Of a stretch of 64,000 nt of DNA, positions 54,729 through 63,509 are shown piece by piece. Made by a program: the position numbers and the translations under genes. Source of the DNA: Leptolyngbya ohadii IS1 (GTDB taxonomy: Bacteria > Cyanobacteriota > Cyanobacteriia > Elainellales > Elainellaceae). The stretch covers positions 373,726 to 437,725 of the forward strand of contig NZ_NKFP01000004.1 of assembly GCF_002215035.1 (NCBI RefSeq), read 5' to 3'. The notes beneath the pieces are model-generated. The model searched no databases and had not been told where the DNA came from. It saw only the letters and a list, made by a program, of their open reading frames with translations. The stretch's first letter is position 1; every line of letters begins with the position of its first letter.

Positions 54729-55521
54729 GTCGGGATCTTAAGGATTCCTTTTGAGACTTAGTTCCCTGGAAGCGAGATAATGATTGATCGCAAGTTCGGT
54801 TTTCTGCCTGGGGAAGCCGTACCCCGCAGGAGAGAGAAAAGCTGCATCATAAAGCTTGAGGGCATTCGTGTACCTGAAGGTTAGACAGTTCGGTTGTTTG
54901 GCGGCTCTGCGTAGTCGCGACAAAGCAAATGCGGTATTTCTCACTTCCTGGCTATTTCCGCTCCAAGTTCATCCAGTTGGATGAATCCCCCTCCCTTTAC
55001 CTGGCGTTAAATTTGTATTACTATCTTAGCTATACAAACTCATAATGATTCCGGGTAAGCTCTGGTTCGATCATCGGATTTCACCACTTTAAGTTCGTTA
55101 CCCGCGATCCCTTGACCCCTACGCCTCATGTGCCCCTCCACTGTCCGATTAGTTTTCAGGCATTCCATTCCCACGTTTAGAGCTAGCATTTTGGATTCAC
55201 AAGGATTAGAGACAATCCTGGTTTGAGGTTCATTCCGCGGTCGCTGTGCATTTGAGGCAATGTCACCTCCCGTCATTTGCATTTCGCCGATTCGCATCCT
55301 GTAGCAGTCATTTGTGGGACTCCCTTGTGGGACTCATTCGTGGAACCACTCTGCGGAACTGATAGCGATCCCAGCGGGATCAGTCGGTTGGCAAGTTCCA
55401 GTGATGCTTTCACTGTTCATTCACCGCTAGTCGTTCACTGTCATTATGCGGAAACTTCGGTTTCCCGGAGATCGTATTCCCTTTATTCGTTTGCAGCACT
55501 GTTGTTGGAGTTCAACGATTC
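54729..55521. other. 793-bp gene-free leader of the sigma factor gene
   Basis: Short ORFs (for example 54738-54944 minus, 55040-55297 minus) have no family features. A 13-bp array is at 55314-55365, and repeats of ttcactgt/cactgtcatt occur at 55407-55445 (13-15-bp spacing). Long leaders are common before group 2 sigma genes; a promoter could not be placed. Confidence 0.55.
55314..55365. repeat. Exact 13-bp-period array, four units
   Basis: gtgggactccctt (55314), gtgggactcattc (55327), gtggaaccactct (55340), gcggaactgatag (55353). Confidence 0.85.
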
Positions 55522-56529
55522 ATGGCATTTGTAGAAGAGAGCGAAGTCAAATCCCCGAAAGAGAAAGCAGACAAGACCATGTTCTCGGCAGACATGGTGC
55601 GTACCTACCTGCATGAGATTGGGCGCGTTCCTCTGCTGACTCATGAGCAAGAGATCGTCTATGGCAAGCAAGTCCAGCAGATGATGAATCTTGTCGAAGC
55701 GAAAGAGAAGCTTACCAAGAAGCTAGGGTACGAGCCGATCGATTCTGAGTGGGCTGCCCACTGCAAGATTAGCGAAGAGGAACTGCGGAAGACCCTGCGC
55801 CTCGGACAGCGTGCCAAGCAGAAGATGATCGAAGCCAACCTGCGTCTGGTAGTGGCGATCGCCAAGAAGTATCAGAAGCGCAATCTGGAGTTCCTGGATC
55901 TGATTCAGGAAGGCACGTTGGGTCTGGAGCGCGGCGTTGAGAAGTTTGATCCCACCCGTGGCTACAAATTCTCGACCTATGCGTACTGGTGGATTCGTCA
56001 GGCGATCACCCGCGCCATTGCCCAGCAAGCCCGCACAATCCGTCTGCCGATTCACATCACCGAGAAGCTGAACAAGATCAAGAAAGTCCAGCGGGAGCTG
56101 ACCCAATCCCTCGGTCGCAGCCCCAACCCGGCAGAGATTGCCCAAGCCCTGGAACTGGAGCCTTCCCAAATTCGCGAGTACCTGCTGATGTCTCGTCAGC
56201 CTGTCTCCCTGGAACTGCGCGTGGGCGACAACCAGGACACCGAACTGCAAGACCTGCTGGAAGACGAGAGCGAGAGCGCCTCTCCCGAAAGCTTTGCCAC
56301 TCAGGAATCTCTGCGGCAAGACCTGGAGGGAATGCTCTCTGAGCTGACCCCTCAGCAGCGGGAAGTGCTGACTCTGCGGTTTGGTCTGGCGGATGGCAAC
56401 GAGCTGTCCCTGGCGAAGGTCGGTCAGCGCATGAACATCAGCCGCGAGCGGGTACGCCAGCTTGAGCGTCAGGCATTGGATCACCTGCGTCGCCGCAAAG
56501 CCAATGTGCGAGGCTATCTTGCCAGCTAG
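55522..56529 (+). CDS. Group 2 RNA polymerase sigma-70 factor
   Basis: The 335-residue sigma factor has region 1.2 ([21 protein letters not shown]), complete region 2 ([58 protein letters not shown]), region 3 ([20 protein letters not shown]) and region 4.2 ([29 protein letters not shown]). It lacks the long N-terminal extension of the principal SigA, so it is one of the alternative group 2 factors (SigB-E type) for stress or light/nutrient responses; the subtype is not fixed. A terminator follows. Confidence 0.93.
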   Translation: MAFVEESEVKSPKEKADKTMFSADMVRTYLHEIGRVPLLTHEQEIVYGKQVQQMMNLVEAKEKLTKKLGYEPIDSEWAAHCKISEEELRKTLRLGQRAKQKMIEANLRLVVAIAKKYQKRNLEFLDLIQEGTLGLERGVEKFDPTRGYKFSTYAYWWIRQAITRAIAQQARTIRLPIHITEKLNKIKKVQRELTQSLGRSPNPAEIAQALELEPSQIREYLLMSRQPVSLELRVGDNQDTELQDLLEDESESASPESFATQESLRQDLEGMLSELTPQQREVLTLRFGLADGNELSLAKVGQRMNISRERVRQLERQALDHLRRRKANVRGYLAS

Positions 56530-56613
56530 GTTCGATCGGGCGATCGTCTGTGATTAGATGGGTCGATCGTGCTGTGTACATTGAGCATTGCGATTATCTG
56601 TAGAGTTAGTTGG

Positions 56614-56635
56614 GGGCGGTTGATCCGCCCTTTTT
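56614..56635 (+). terminator. Terminator after the sigma factor gene
   Basis: GGGCGG-ttgat-CCGCCC stem followed by TTTTTG, 85 bp after the sigma stop and just before the convergent RTX gene. Confidence 0.88.
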
Positions 56636-56654
56636 GTTTGGCAGTAAAACAGGC

Positions 56655-58628
56655 TCAGGGAATCAGCGTGAAGTCGCTTGCAGCCAATGTGCCCTGATAT
56701 GCCTTCTTCAGGGAATTGCCTTCGGTCAGCGTGGCAAACTGTCCGCCCGCCCCAAATCCGGCTGCGCTCCGGTTCGCGTTATAGAACAGCCGATCGCTTT
56801 TTTGGCTATAGACGATCGCCGCCCGACTCCTTGCCGCTTCCCGATCGGTGTTGACGACTGCAAAGCCGTTTCGCTTGAACGCACGACGAGACTGATTTTT
56901 CAGGGCAGCAAAGGTGGTGGTATCGAGGGCAATTTTGTCCTGACGCTGGGTGAATCCCTGAATCACATCTATGCCTGCGATCGTGCGATCGAATGGATTA
57001 TCCGTATTGAATAGATAAATGTCTTTGCCTTTACCGCCGTTGAGAATATCGCTGCCTGCATCTCCAGAGAGGCGATCGTTGCCCCGACCTCCGGTTAATA
57101 GATCGTCGCCAAAGCCGCCAAATAGAATATCGTTCCCCACGTCGCCCAGCAGCCTGTCGTTGCCGCCCTCGCCGTAGAGCGAATCGTTTTCTGTACCGCC
57201 TGTTAGCCGATCGTTTCCCTCCCCGGCAAACAGCGCATCGCTGCCTGCATCACCGCTGAGTGTATCGTCGCCCAGTTCACCAAATAATCGATCGTTGCCT
57301 TCTCCACCATTCAGGAGATCAGCGCCATCTGCGGCAAATAGTGCATCATCACCCCTGCCACCTTCCAGCGTATCGTTTCCGGCTTCGCCAAATAGCTCAT
57401 CGTTGCCATCTCCCCCGAAAAGGCGATCGTCCTCACTGCCCGCAAACAGCTTGTCGTCTCCAGCATCCCCGTTCAGGGCATCCTTACCGAATTCCCCAAA
57501 CAGCTCATCGTTGCCACTACCACCCGACAGCGTATCGTCTCCCTGACTGCCGAAGAGCTGGTCAGCGTCCTCGCCGCCCTCCAGGACATCGTTACCGTCT
57601 TCGCCGTAGAGGATATCCTGCCCCGCGTCGCCCAGGAGCCGATCGTTTCCGGCACTGCCAAATAGCTGATCGTTGCCATCGCCGCCCTCCAGCGTATCGT
57701 TACCCGCATTGCCATTGAGCAGATCATTGCCCTCGTTGCCGAAAAGCTGGTCGTCACCGTCTCCGCCAAACAGGCGATCGTTCCCGGTCTGCCCGGATAG
57801 AGCATCGTTTTCGCTGTCGCCATAAATCAGGTCATCGTCTTCGTTGCCGTTCAGGACATCCTGACCATCGCCGCCGTAGAGTTCGTCGTTGCCTGTGCCG
57901 CCGTTGAGGGTGTCGTTGCCCTTTTCGCCGTAGAGCTGGTCTGCCTCCGAGTCTCCGTTTAGCGCATCATTGCCGTCGCCGCCGAACAGCCGATCGCGTC
58001 CTGCCCCACCATTCAACGAATCGTCGCCGTTTTCCCCCTGAAGCTCATCATCCCCCGCATCGCCGGACAGGGTATCGTTGCCCTCACCCCCAAAGGCAGT
58101 ATCGTTGCCTAATCCACTGGCTATCAGGTCATCGCCCGATCCCCCGCTCAGAAAGTCCTTGCCCTCATCGCCCGACAGGGAATCGTTGCCATCTACGCCG
58201 TATAGCTCATCGTCCCCAGCTCCACCGGATAGGGAATCGTTGCCGCCCGTCCCCATTACACCCTGATCGCTGCCGCCAAACAGCCGATCATTTCCTGCTC
58301 CGCCAATTAACGAATCATCCCCGACTTCCCCGTAGAGGACATCATCCCCATCGCCCCCGTCTAAGCGATCGTTGCCAGCGCCCCCAGCCAGCTCATCGGC
58401 TTCTGTACCGCCCTCTAGGGAATCATCGCCTGCATCGCCATAGAGCTTGTCTGCCCCCGCATCGCCCCGGACGGTATCATTGCCCAATCCGGCATAAATC
58501 TGGTCATCGCCGCCATTGCCGATCAGCTCATCATTGCCCGCTTCGCCGTAGATCTCGTCTGCGTCGGGTGTACCGACGATCGCACTTGCGCCTGCCTCAT
58601 CCGCAGGTGTCCCGTAGAAAATTGCCAC
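56655..58628 (-). CDS. RTX calcium-binding repeat protein
   Basis: Most of the 657 residues are RTX nonapeptides (GGxGxDxLx), roughly 50 copies from about residue 20 to 540: GNDRLFGGDGDDQL, GDDTLSGGSGNDELFGE and so on. Each pair of turns binds calcium and folds as a parallel beta-roll. The C-terminal 115 residues (FDRTIAGIDVIQGFTQRQDKIALDTTTFAALK..AKAYQ) carry the non-repeat module typical of cyanobacterial RTX proteins and probably the type I secretion signal. No enzymatic domain is visible, so a surface or S-layer-like role is plausible. No type I exporter gene is adjacent. Confidence 0.9.
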   Translation of the reverse strand: MAIFYGTPADEAGASAIVGTPDADEIYGEAGNDELIGNGGDDQIYAGLGNDTVRGDAGADKLYGDAGDDSLEGGTEADELAGGAGNDRLDGGDGDDVLYGEVGDDSLIGGAGNDRLFGGSDQGVMGTGGNDSLSGGAGDDELYGVDGNDSLSGDEGKDFLSGGSGDDLIASGLGNDTAFGGEGNDTLSGDAGDDELQGENGDDSLNGGAGRDRLFGGDGNDALNGDSEADQLYGEKGNDTLNGGTGNDELYGGDGQDVLNGNEDDDLIYGDSENDALSGQTGNDRLFGGDGDDQLFGNEGNDLLNGNAGNDTLEGGDGNDQLFGSAGNDRLLGDAGQDILYGEDGNDVLEGGEDADQLFGSQGDDTLSGGSGNDELFGEFGKDALNGDAGDDKLFAGSEDDRLFGGDGNDELFGEAGNDTLEGGRGDDALFAADGADLLNGGEGNDRLFGELGDDTLSGDAGSDALFAGEGNDRLTGGTENDSLYGEGGNDRLLGDVGNDILFGGFGDDLLTGGRGNDRLSGDAGSDILNGGKGKDIYLFNTDNPFDRTIAGIDVIQGFTQRQDKIALDTTTFAALKNQSRRAFKRNGFAVVNTDREAARSRAAIVYSQKSDRLFYNANRSAAGFGAGGQFATLTEGNSLKKAYQGTLAASDFTLIP

Positions 58629-58946
58629 TGCTGTTGCCCCGCACCATTACACCGATGTTTGCGGTAGTGTTGCCCTGACTGACTCGATCGCGGCTTGTCA
58701 TCGCAAATTGGTCACTGCAAATTTATCGTCGAGGTTAACCGCTCAGACGATCAGCAATCCACCGTTTGCCGCCCTATGTGCCTATCCTAGCGATCGACGA
58801 TCGGGGATTGGGTAAAGGAGGGTTATAGTTCAAACGATTGGGAATAAAGGAACGGTAAGGATTAAATTTCTGGGGGAAAAGGATAGACCCTACGGGCGGG
58901 CAAGATGCCCACCCCATAAGAAAACTGACTGATTCACCTTTTGTTT
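58629..58946. other. Spacer with a dispersed palindrome
   Basis: No gene seen. 58893-58919 carries gggcgggcaagatgccca followed by ccccataag, a short dispersed palindrome seen elsewhere in cyanobacteria. The RTX promoter should be in the first part. Confidence 0.5.
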
Positions 58947-59354
58947 CTAGGCAGGACTGTTGCCCTGACTCAGGCGAGTCTTTGCCTCTTTTTCAAACCA
59001 CTTGACGACCTGTTCCACGCTGAGGGATTCCATCGATGTTCCGGCTTCGTCGGCAATCAGGCGCAGTGGCTTCAGGGAGGACAGCATGATTCGTGAGAAG
59101 AAAGTCAGGAATGATCCGTCGCTATCGATCGCCTGCTGAATTGCATCATCCTGGGCAATCCAGTCCTCAATTTGTTCCGGCGTCACGGATTCGATCGATT
59201 GTCCCGTCGATTCGGTAATTTTCTTCAAGGTTCGCAGAGAATAGAGTGCCATTCGCGTCCTAAACTTATCCTCTGTTGTCAAGAGAGCGCGATCGACTTC
59301 GGTGACTTCTTCCACGGTGAGAAATTCGATCGGCGCAGGCTGGGAGCTAAACAT
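58947..59354 (-). CDS. Small protein with an internal duplication, unknown function
   Basis: The 135-residue protein contains two related 45-residue units: FRTRMALYSLRTLKKITESTGQSIESVTPEQIEDWIAQD (about 31-70) and FFSRIMLSSLKPLRLIADEAGTSMESLSVEQVVKWFEKE (about 83-122). Each has two helices with a conserved Leu-Ser-Leu pattern. The N-terminal FLTVEEVTEVDRALLTT could interact with partners. No known family recognised. It lies between the RTX gene and sufR. Confidence 0.7.
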   Translation of the reverse strand: MFSSQPAPIEFLTVEEVTEVDRALLTTEDKFRTRMALYSLRTLKKITESTGQSIESVTPEQIEDWIAQDDAIQQAIDSDGSFLTFFSRIMLSSLKPLRLIADEAGTSMESLSVEQVVKWFEKEAKTRLSQGNSPA

Positions 59355-59473
59355 GAAATGAGTTCCTTAGACGAGAGTGCAATCTCATTTTGTAGGATGC
59401 TCCAGGTTCAGGCATAGCACATCAATCTCTGAGCTGAAAGTTAAGTGGTAGACCCGAATAATAAGCTAGGAGG

Positions 59474-60154
59474 TTAGGTCTTCTGCGATCGCTCCCGAAT
59501 CAAATATCCGCAGCGATGCTCTCCATTCACAATCCAGTGCGTCCGCTCAACCTTACTGCCCTCCAGCGCCAGTTGAAACATTTCTAGCTCGTGACCGCAA
59601 ACGCTCGGAAAGGACTCCGCGATCTGGGAGATAGCGCAGTTGTACTCGGTAATCACATAGCCGGAACTCTCAGAATTTTCGGAAACGGAATGCACTTCAC
59701 CGGGCTGGACTGCGTGCCACTCTGCCATATAGCCTTCCGCCTGCCGCAGTTCCACCAGTTTTGCCACCCGCTCTTGCAGGGAACCTTCACCCACGCGATC
59801 GCGATACTCCAGCGCCTTGCGCTCCCACTGTTTCCGCAGAATTTTGCTGACCTGATCCTTGCCCACCGTTTCCGCCAGGGTATCCAGCAGCGACACGGCA
59901 AATTCCCCGTAGCGATCGGGCAACTGATCCCGCCCCTTGCGGCTGAGCTGATATTGATAGTTGGGGCGACCCATCCCCGCCTGGATTGCCTGATGCTCGA
60001 TCAGTCCCTCGTCCTCCAGATCCTTCAGATGTTTGCGGATCGCCTGGGGGCTAATGTTGAGATGTTCAGCCAATTCCTGAGCAGTGGCTTGTCCCTGCTT
60101 TAATAGATGATGCAGGATATCCTGCTTAGTCGAAGGTTGCTGCGCGGCTGTCAT
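59474..60154 (-). CDS. sufR: SufR iron-sulfur-dependent transcriptional repressor
   Basis: The 226-residue DeoR/ArsR-like regulator has an N-terminal winged helix (about 10-55, GQATAQELAEHLNISPQAIRKHLKDLEDEGLIEHQ) and a C-terminal cluster-binding region with conserved cysteines in ITEYNCAISQIA, SVCGHELEMF and GEHRCGYLI. It binds a [4Fe-4S] cluster and represses the suf genes when Fe-S supply is adequate. It is divergent from ftrC, with two CAAC-N6-GTTG operators between them. Confidence 0.95.
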   Translation of the reverse strand: MTAAQQPSTKQDILHHLLKQGQATAQELAEHLNISPQAIRKHLKDLEDEGLIEHQAIQAGMGRPNYQYQLSRKGRDQLPDRYGEFAVSLLDTLAETVGKDQVSKILRKQWERKALEYRDRVGEGSLQERVAKLVELRQAEGYMAEWHAVQPGEVHSVSENSESSGYVITEYNCAISQIAESFPSVCGHELEMFQLALEGSKVERTHWIVNGEHRCGYLIRERSQKT

Positions 60155-60223
60155 CGGTTTCCCCGTGATCCTCAGCGATCGGTCAGGACTGATTTACCTT
60201 TTGTTCTGGTCAGATTGATACCT

Positions 60224-60266
60224 AAGCCAGGCTTGTCCAAGCCAAATTGTCCAAGTCATAACAACA
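60224..60266. repeat. 14-15-bp tandem array upstream of sufR
   Basis: aagccaggcttgtcc (60224), aagccaaattgtcc (60239), aagtcataacaac (60253). It sits between the sufR start and the first SufR box. Confidence 0.65.
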
Positions 60267-60296
60267 AAACGTAAAGAAAGTTCTGTTTGACTTTGA

Positions 60297-60310
60297 CAAC
60301 TTTCTTGTTG
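60297..60310. promoter_or_regulatory. SufR box 1 (CAAC-N6-GTTG)
   Basis: CAAC-tttctt-GTTG, the known SufR recognition sequence. It lies 40 bp (centre to centre) from box 2 in the sufR-ftrC spacer. A TACAAT (60322-60327) between the boxes is a plausible -10 for ftrC. Confidence 0.85.
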
Positions 60311-60336
60311 CTAAAGTAGTTTACAATAGAGATAAG

Positions 60337-60350
60337 CAACTTAGAGGTTG
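60337..60350. promoter_or_regulatory. SufR box 2 (CAAC-N6-GTTG)
   Basis: CAAC-ttagag-GTTG, 43 bp before the ftrC ATG. Two such boxes are the arrangement described for SufR in other cyanobacteria. Confidence 0.85.
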
Positions 60351-60392
60351 TTTTAATTATAGAAGCTATCTGTTGTTCTGTCGCCCCGTCCT

Positions 60393-60755
60393 ATGAATAC
60401 AACGACGCAACCTAACCAGGCATCGGACAAGAACCTCGAACTGATGAGGAGTTTTTCCGAGAGTTACGCCAAACGCACCGGGACTTATTTCTGTGTTGAT
60501 CCAGGCGTGACTGCCGTGGTCATCGAAGGGTTAGCCAAGCACAAGGATGAGCTGGGGGCGCCGCTCTGTCCCTGCCGCCACTACGAAGACAAGGAAGCGG
60601 AAGCGGCTGCTGCCTTCTGGAATTGCCCTTGTGTGCCCATGCGGGAGCGCAAAGAATGTCACTGTATGCTGTTCCTCACCCCGGATAATGACTTCGCCGG
60701 AGAGCAGCAGGAAATTTCGATCGACGAGATTCGTAAGGTCACGAACCAGTACTAG
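60393..60755 (+). CDS. ftrC: Ferredoxin-thioredoxin reductase catalytic chain
   Basis: The 120-residue chain has the [4Fe-4S] and disulphide cysteines in FCVDPG, CPCRHYED and CPCVPMRERKECHCMLF. It takes electrons from ferredoxin to reduce thioredoxins, controlling the Calvin cycle in the light. The variable chain gene is elsewhere. It sits between sufR and sufB, directly behind both SufR boxes, so it is probably derepressed with the suf genes when Fe-S clusters are scarce. Its stop codon begins a 15-17-bp tandem duplication. Confidence 0.95.
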   Translation: MNTTTQPNQASDKNLELMRSFSESYAKRTGTYFCVDPGVTAVVIEGLAKHKDELGAPLCPCRHYEDKEAEAAAAFWNCPCVPMRERKECHCMLFLTPDNDFAGEQQEISIDEIRKVTNQY

Positions 60756-60784
60756 TTACGAATCAGTTAGCTACGAGATTAACT
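60740..60784. repeat. 15-17-bp duplication at the ftrC stop codon
   Basis: cacgaaccagtacta (60740), gttacgaatcagtta (60755), gctacgagattaact (60770). The first copy is the end of the ftrC coding sequence (TNQY stop), which has seemingly been duplicated into the spacer. Confidence 0.7.
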
Positions 60785-60849
60785 GGACGTAGGCGACTCC
60801 TCCCCACTGCCGCGTCAATCCTTGAGAACTTCAGACAAGAGAACACACG

Positions 60850-62286
60850 ATGTCAGCATCCGTCCAATCCCTGGTCAATCAACCCTATAAGTACGGCTTC
60901 GTCACTGAGATCGAGTCCGATACGATTCCGCCTGGGCTTAGCGAAGACGTGATTCGTCTCATCTCTGCCAAGAAGAATGAGCCGGAGTTCATGCTGGAGT
61001 TTCGCCTCAAGGCTTATCGGCAGTGGCTCAAGATGGAAGAACCGAACTGGGCAGAAGTCGGCTATCCGGCGATCGACTACCAGAGCATCATCTACTACTC
61101 CGCGCCCAAGCAGCAGGAGAAGAAGAAAAGCCTGGAGGAAGTCGATCCCGTCCTGCTGGAAACCTTCGAGAAGCTGGGTATTCCCCTCTCGGAGCAAAAG
61201 CGGCTTTCCAACGTTGCCGTAGACGCGATCTTTGACAGCGTTTCCGTGGCGACCACCTTCCGCGAGAAGCTTGCCAAAGAAGGCGTGATCTTCTGCTCGA
61301 TCTCCGAGGCACTGCACGACTACCCCGAACTGATCCAGAAGTATCTGGGCACGGTCGTTCCGGTTGCCGATAACTATTTTGCCGCCCTCAACTCCGCAGT
61401 CTTCAGCGACGGTTCGTTCGTCTACATTCCGAAGGGCGTTCGCTGTCCGATGGAATTGTCTACCTACTTCCGGATTAACAACGGCGAGTCGGGTCAGTTC
61501 GAGCGGACGCTAATCGTTGCCGAGGAAGGCAGCCATGTCAGCTATCTGGAAGGCTGTACCGCTCCTATGTTCGATACGAATCAGCTTCATGCGGCTGTGG
61601 TTGAGCTGGTGGCGCTGGACAATGCCGAAATCAAATACTCCACCGTGCAGAACTGGTACGCCGGAGACGAGAACGGCAAAGGCGGCATCTACAACTTTGT
61701 AACCAAGCGGGGTCTATGCCAGGGCAAGAACTCCAAAATCTCCTGGACGCAGGTAGAGACGGGTTCTGCTATCACCTGGAAGTATCCGAGCTGTGTGCTG
61801 GTGGGCGACAACTCCGTGGGTGAGTTCTACTCTGTGGCGCTGACGAACAACAAGCAGCAGGCAGACACGGGCACGAAGATGGTGCATATCGGCAAGAATA
61901 CCCGCAGCACGATCGTCTCTAAGGGCATTTCCGCAGGCAATTCCAAGAACAGCTATCGCGGCTTGGTCAAGATTGGTCCGAAGGCAGAAGGGGCACGGAA
62001 CTATTCCCAGTGCGACTCAATGCTGATTGGCGATCGGGCGGGTGCGAATACGTTCCCCTACATCCAAGTGCAGAACAATACCGCCAAAGTGGAGCATGAG
62101 GCTTCGACCTCGAAGATCGGGGAAGACCAGCTATTCTACTTCCGGCAGCGGGGTATTTCCCTGGAGGACGCGATCTCGATGATGATCAGCGGGTTCTGCA
62201 AGGATGTGTTCAATCAGTTGCCGATGGAGTTTGCCGTGGAAGCCGATCGACTGTTGGCGTTGAAGTTGGAGAATAGCGTGGGTTAA
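60850..62286 (+). CDS. sufB: Fe-S cluster assembly scaffold SufB
   Basis: The 478-residue protein is the scaffold of the SUF machinery: [15 protein letters not shown], the [17 protein letters not shown] core, YLEGCTAPM with conserved Cys, and the C-terminal [40 protein letters not shown] region. It receives sulfur from SufE/SufS and builds [4Fe-4S] clusters. It is the first suf gene after ftrC, 94 bp downstream. Complete. Confidence 0.97.
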   Translation: MSASVQSLVNQPYKYGFVTEIESDTIPPGLSEDVIRLISAKKNEPEFMLEFRLKAYRQWLKMEEPNWAEVGYPAIDYQSIIYYSAPKQQEKKKSLEEVDPVLLETFEKLGIPLSEQKRLSNVAVDAIFDSVSVATTFREKLAKEGVIFCSISEALHDYPELIQKYLGTVVPVADNYFAALNSAVFSDGSFVYIPKGVRCPMELSTYFRINNGESGQFERTLIVAEEGSHVSYLEGCTAPMFDTNQLHAAVVELVALDNAEIKYSTVQNWYAGDENGKGGIYNFVTKRGLCQGKNSKISWTQVETGSAITWKYPSCVLVGDNSVGEFYSVALTNNKQQADTGTKMVHIGKNTRSTIVSKGISAGNSKNSYRGLVKIGPKAEGARNYSQCDSMLIGDRAGANTFPYIQVQNNTAKVEHEASTSKIGEDQLFYFRQRGISLEDAISMMISGFCKDVFNQLPMEFAVEADRLLALKLENSVG

Positions 62287-62723
62287 GTCTGGTTTGAAGG
62301 GGGTGTTGGAGGAGTTGTAAAGACCCTGCACGCCCCCTAAATCCCCCACTGTTATCTGCCGCTCCTCACGAGCGAGGGGGGACTTTGAACTTCCAAGCTG
62401 ACCTATTACAAGCAAAAGGAATGTCTGCATTGGTTCGGTTCCCCCCAGAATTGGGGGGCTAGGGGGGCGAAGAGCGGTAAGGTTTAATCGGGGCTGAGGT
62501 GAGCGATCGAGATATTCCCCGCAAACATCGTCACGTTTCAGGCGATCGCCACAAACAAGATTTTTACTTTTGCTGAGCTGATATTTGGAAGAACGCTACA
62601 GTATGGCATCTTTAATCAGCTTGGCATTTAACCTGAATGACAAACTAGACAACGCATTCGGAAAAAGAAAGAAGCATTGAAGCGGATTGAACATTGACAG
62701 GCAAGTAGAGAGGAAATCGATCG
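62287..62723. other. 437-bp gap between sufB and sufC with two palindromic elements
   Basis: No gene. 62331-62395 (gccccctaaatcccccac.. ggggggactttgaac) and 62436-62471 (ggttccccccagaa / ttggggggctagggggg) are two copies of the dispersed palindrome, only 40 bp apart. They separate genes that normally lie within a few bases of each other in cyanobacterial suf operons, and they may impede read-through. Confidence 0.75.
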
Positions 62724-63506
62724 GTGATCAGTGAAAACAGCGAAGTCATTTTAACCGTCCGGAATTTAACGGCAGAGGTGGACGGGACTCCCATCCTGAA
62801 GGGTGTGAATCTGGAAATTCGGGCGGGCGAAATCCACGCGATTATGGGTCCGAACGGTTCCGGGAAGAGTACGCTTTCTAAGATTCTGGCTGGACACCCT
62901 GCCTATGATGTGACGGGCGGCGAGGTGTTCTACAAGGGCGAGAATCTGCTGGAAATGGAAGCGGAAGATCGGGCGCGATCGGGTGTCTTCCTGGCGTTCC
63001 AGTATCCGCTGGAAATTCCGGGCGTGAGCAATCTGGACTTCCTGCGGGTGGCGTACAACTCCAAGCGCAAGCATGAAGGCGGCGAAGAACTGGATGCCTT
63101 TGACTTCGATGAACTGGTGCGCGAGAAGCTGGGCGTGGTGAAAATGGATGCCGCGTTTCTGAATCGCAGTGTGAACGAAGGCTTTTCTGGCGGTGAGAAG
63201 AAGCGGAACGAGATTCTGCAAATGGCTCTGCTGGAACCGACGCTGGCAGTCTTGGACGAAACGGATTCTGGTCTGGATGTGGATGCCCTGCGAATCGTGG
63301 CGGATGGCGTGAATCAGCTTGCTAAGCCCGATAACGCGATGCTGGTGATTACCCACTATCAGCGATTGCTCAACTACATCGTGCCGGACTACGTTCACAT
63401 CATGGCGAGCGGTCGGATTCTGCGGACGGGCGACAAGGCTCTGGCGCTGGAAGTCGAAAATCGCGGCTATGACTGGGTGCTGGAAGAAGCGGCAACGGGA
63501 GTTTAA
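62724..63506 (+). CDS. sufC: Fe-S cluster assembly ATPase SufC
   Basis: GTG 62724 (AGGAAATCGATCG upstream) gives 260 residues. ABC-type ATPase with Walker [10 protein letters not shown], signature [15 protein letters not shown], Walker [23 protein letters not shown] and H-loop VITHYQRLL. It drives conformational change of SufB/SufD during cluster assembly. SufD begins 3 bp after its stop. Confidence 0.97.
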   Translation: MISENSEVILTVRNLTAEVDGTPILKGVNLEIRAGEIHAIMGPNGSGKSTLSKILAGHPAYDVTGGEVFYKGENLLEMEAEDRARSGVFLAFQYPLEIPGVSNLDFLRVAYNSKRKHEGGEELDAFDFDELVREKLGVVKMDAAFLNRSVNEGFSGGEKKRNEILQMALLEPTLAVLDETDSGLDVDALRIVADGVNQLAKPDNAMLVITHYQRLLNYIVPDYVHIMASGRILRTGDKALALEVENRGYDWVLEEAATGV

Positions 63507-63509
63507 TCG

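Noticed and set aside
56655-58628. Repeat array that might be CRISPR or satellite DNA
   Set aside because: The 27-bp period encodes RTX nonapeptides in one open frame.
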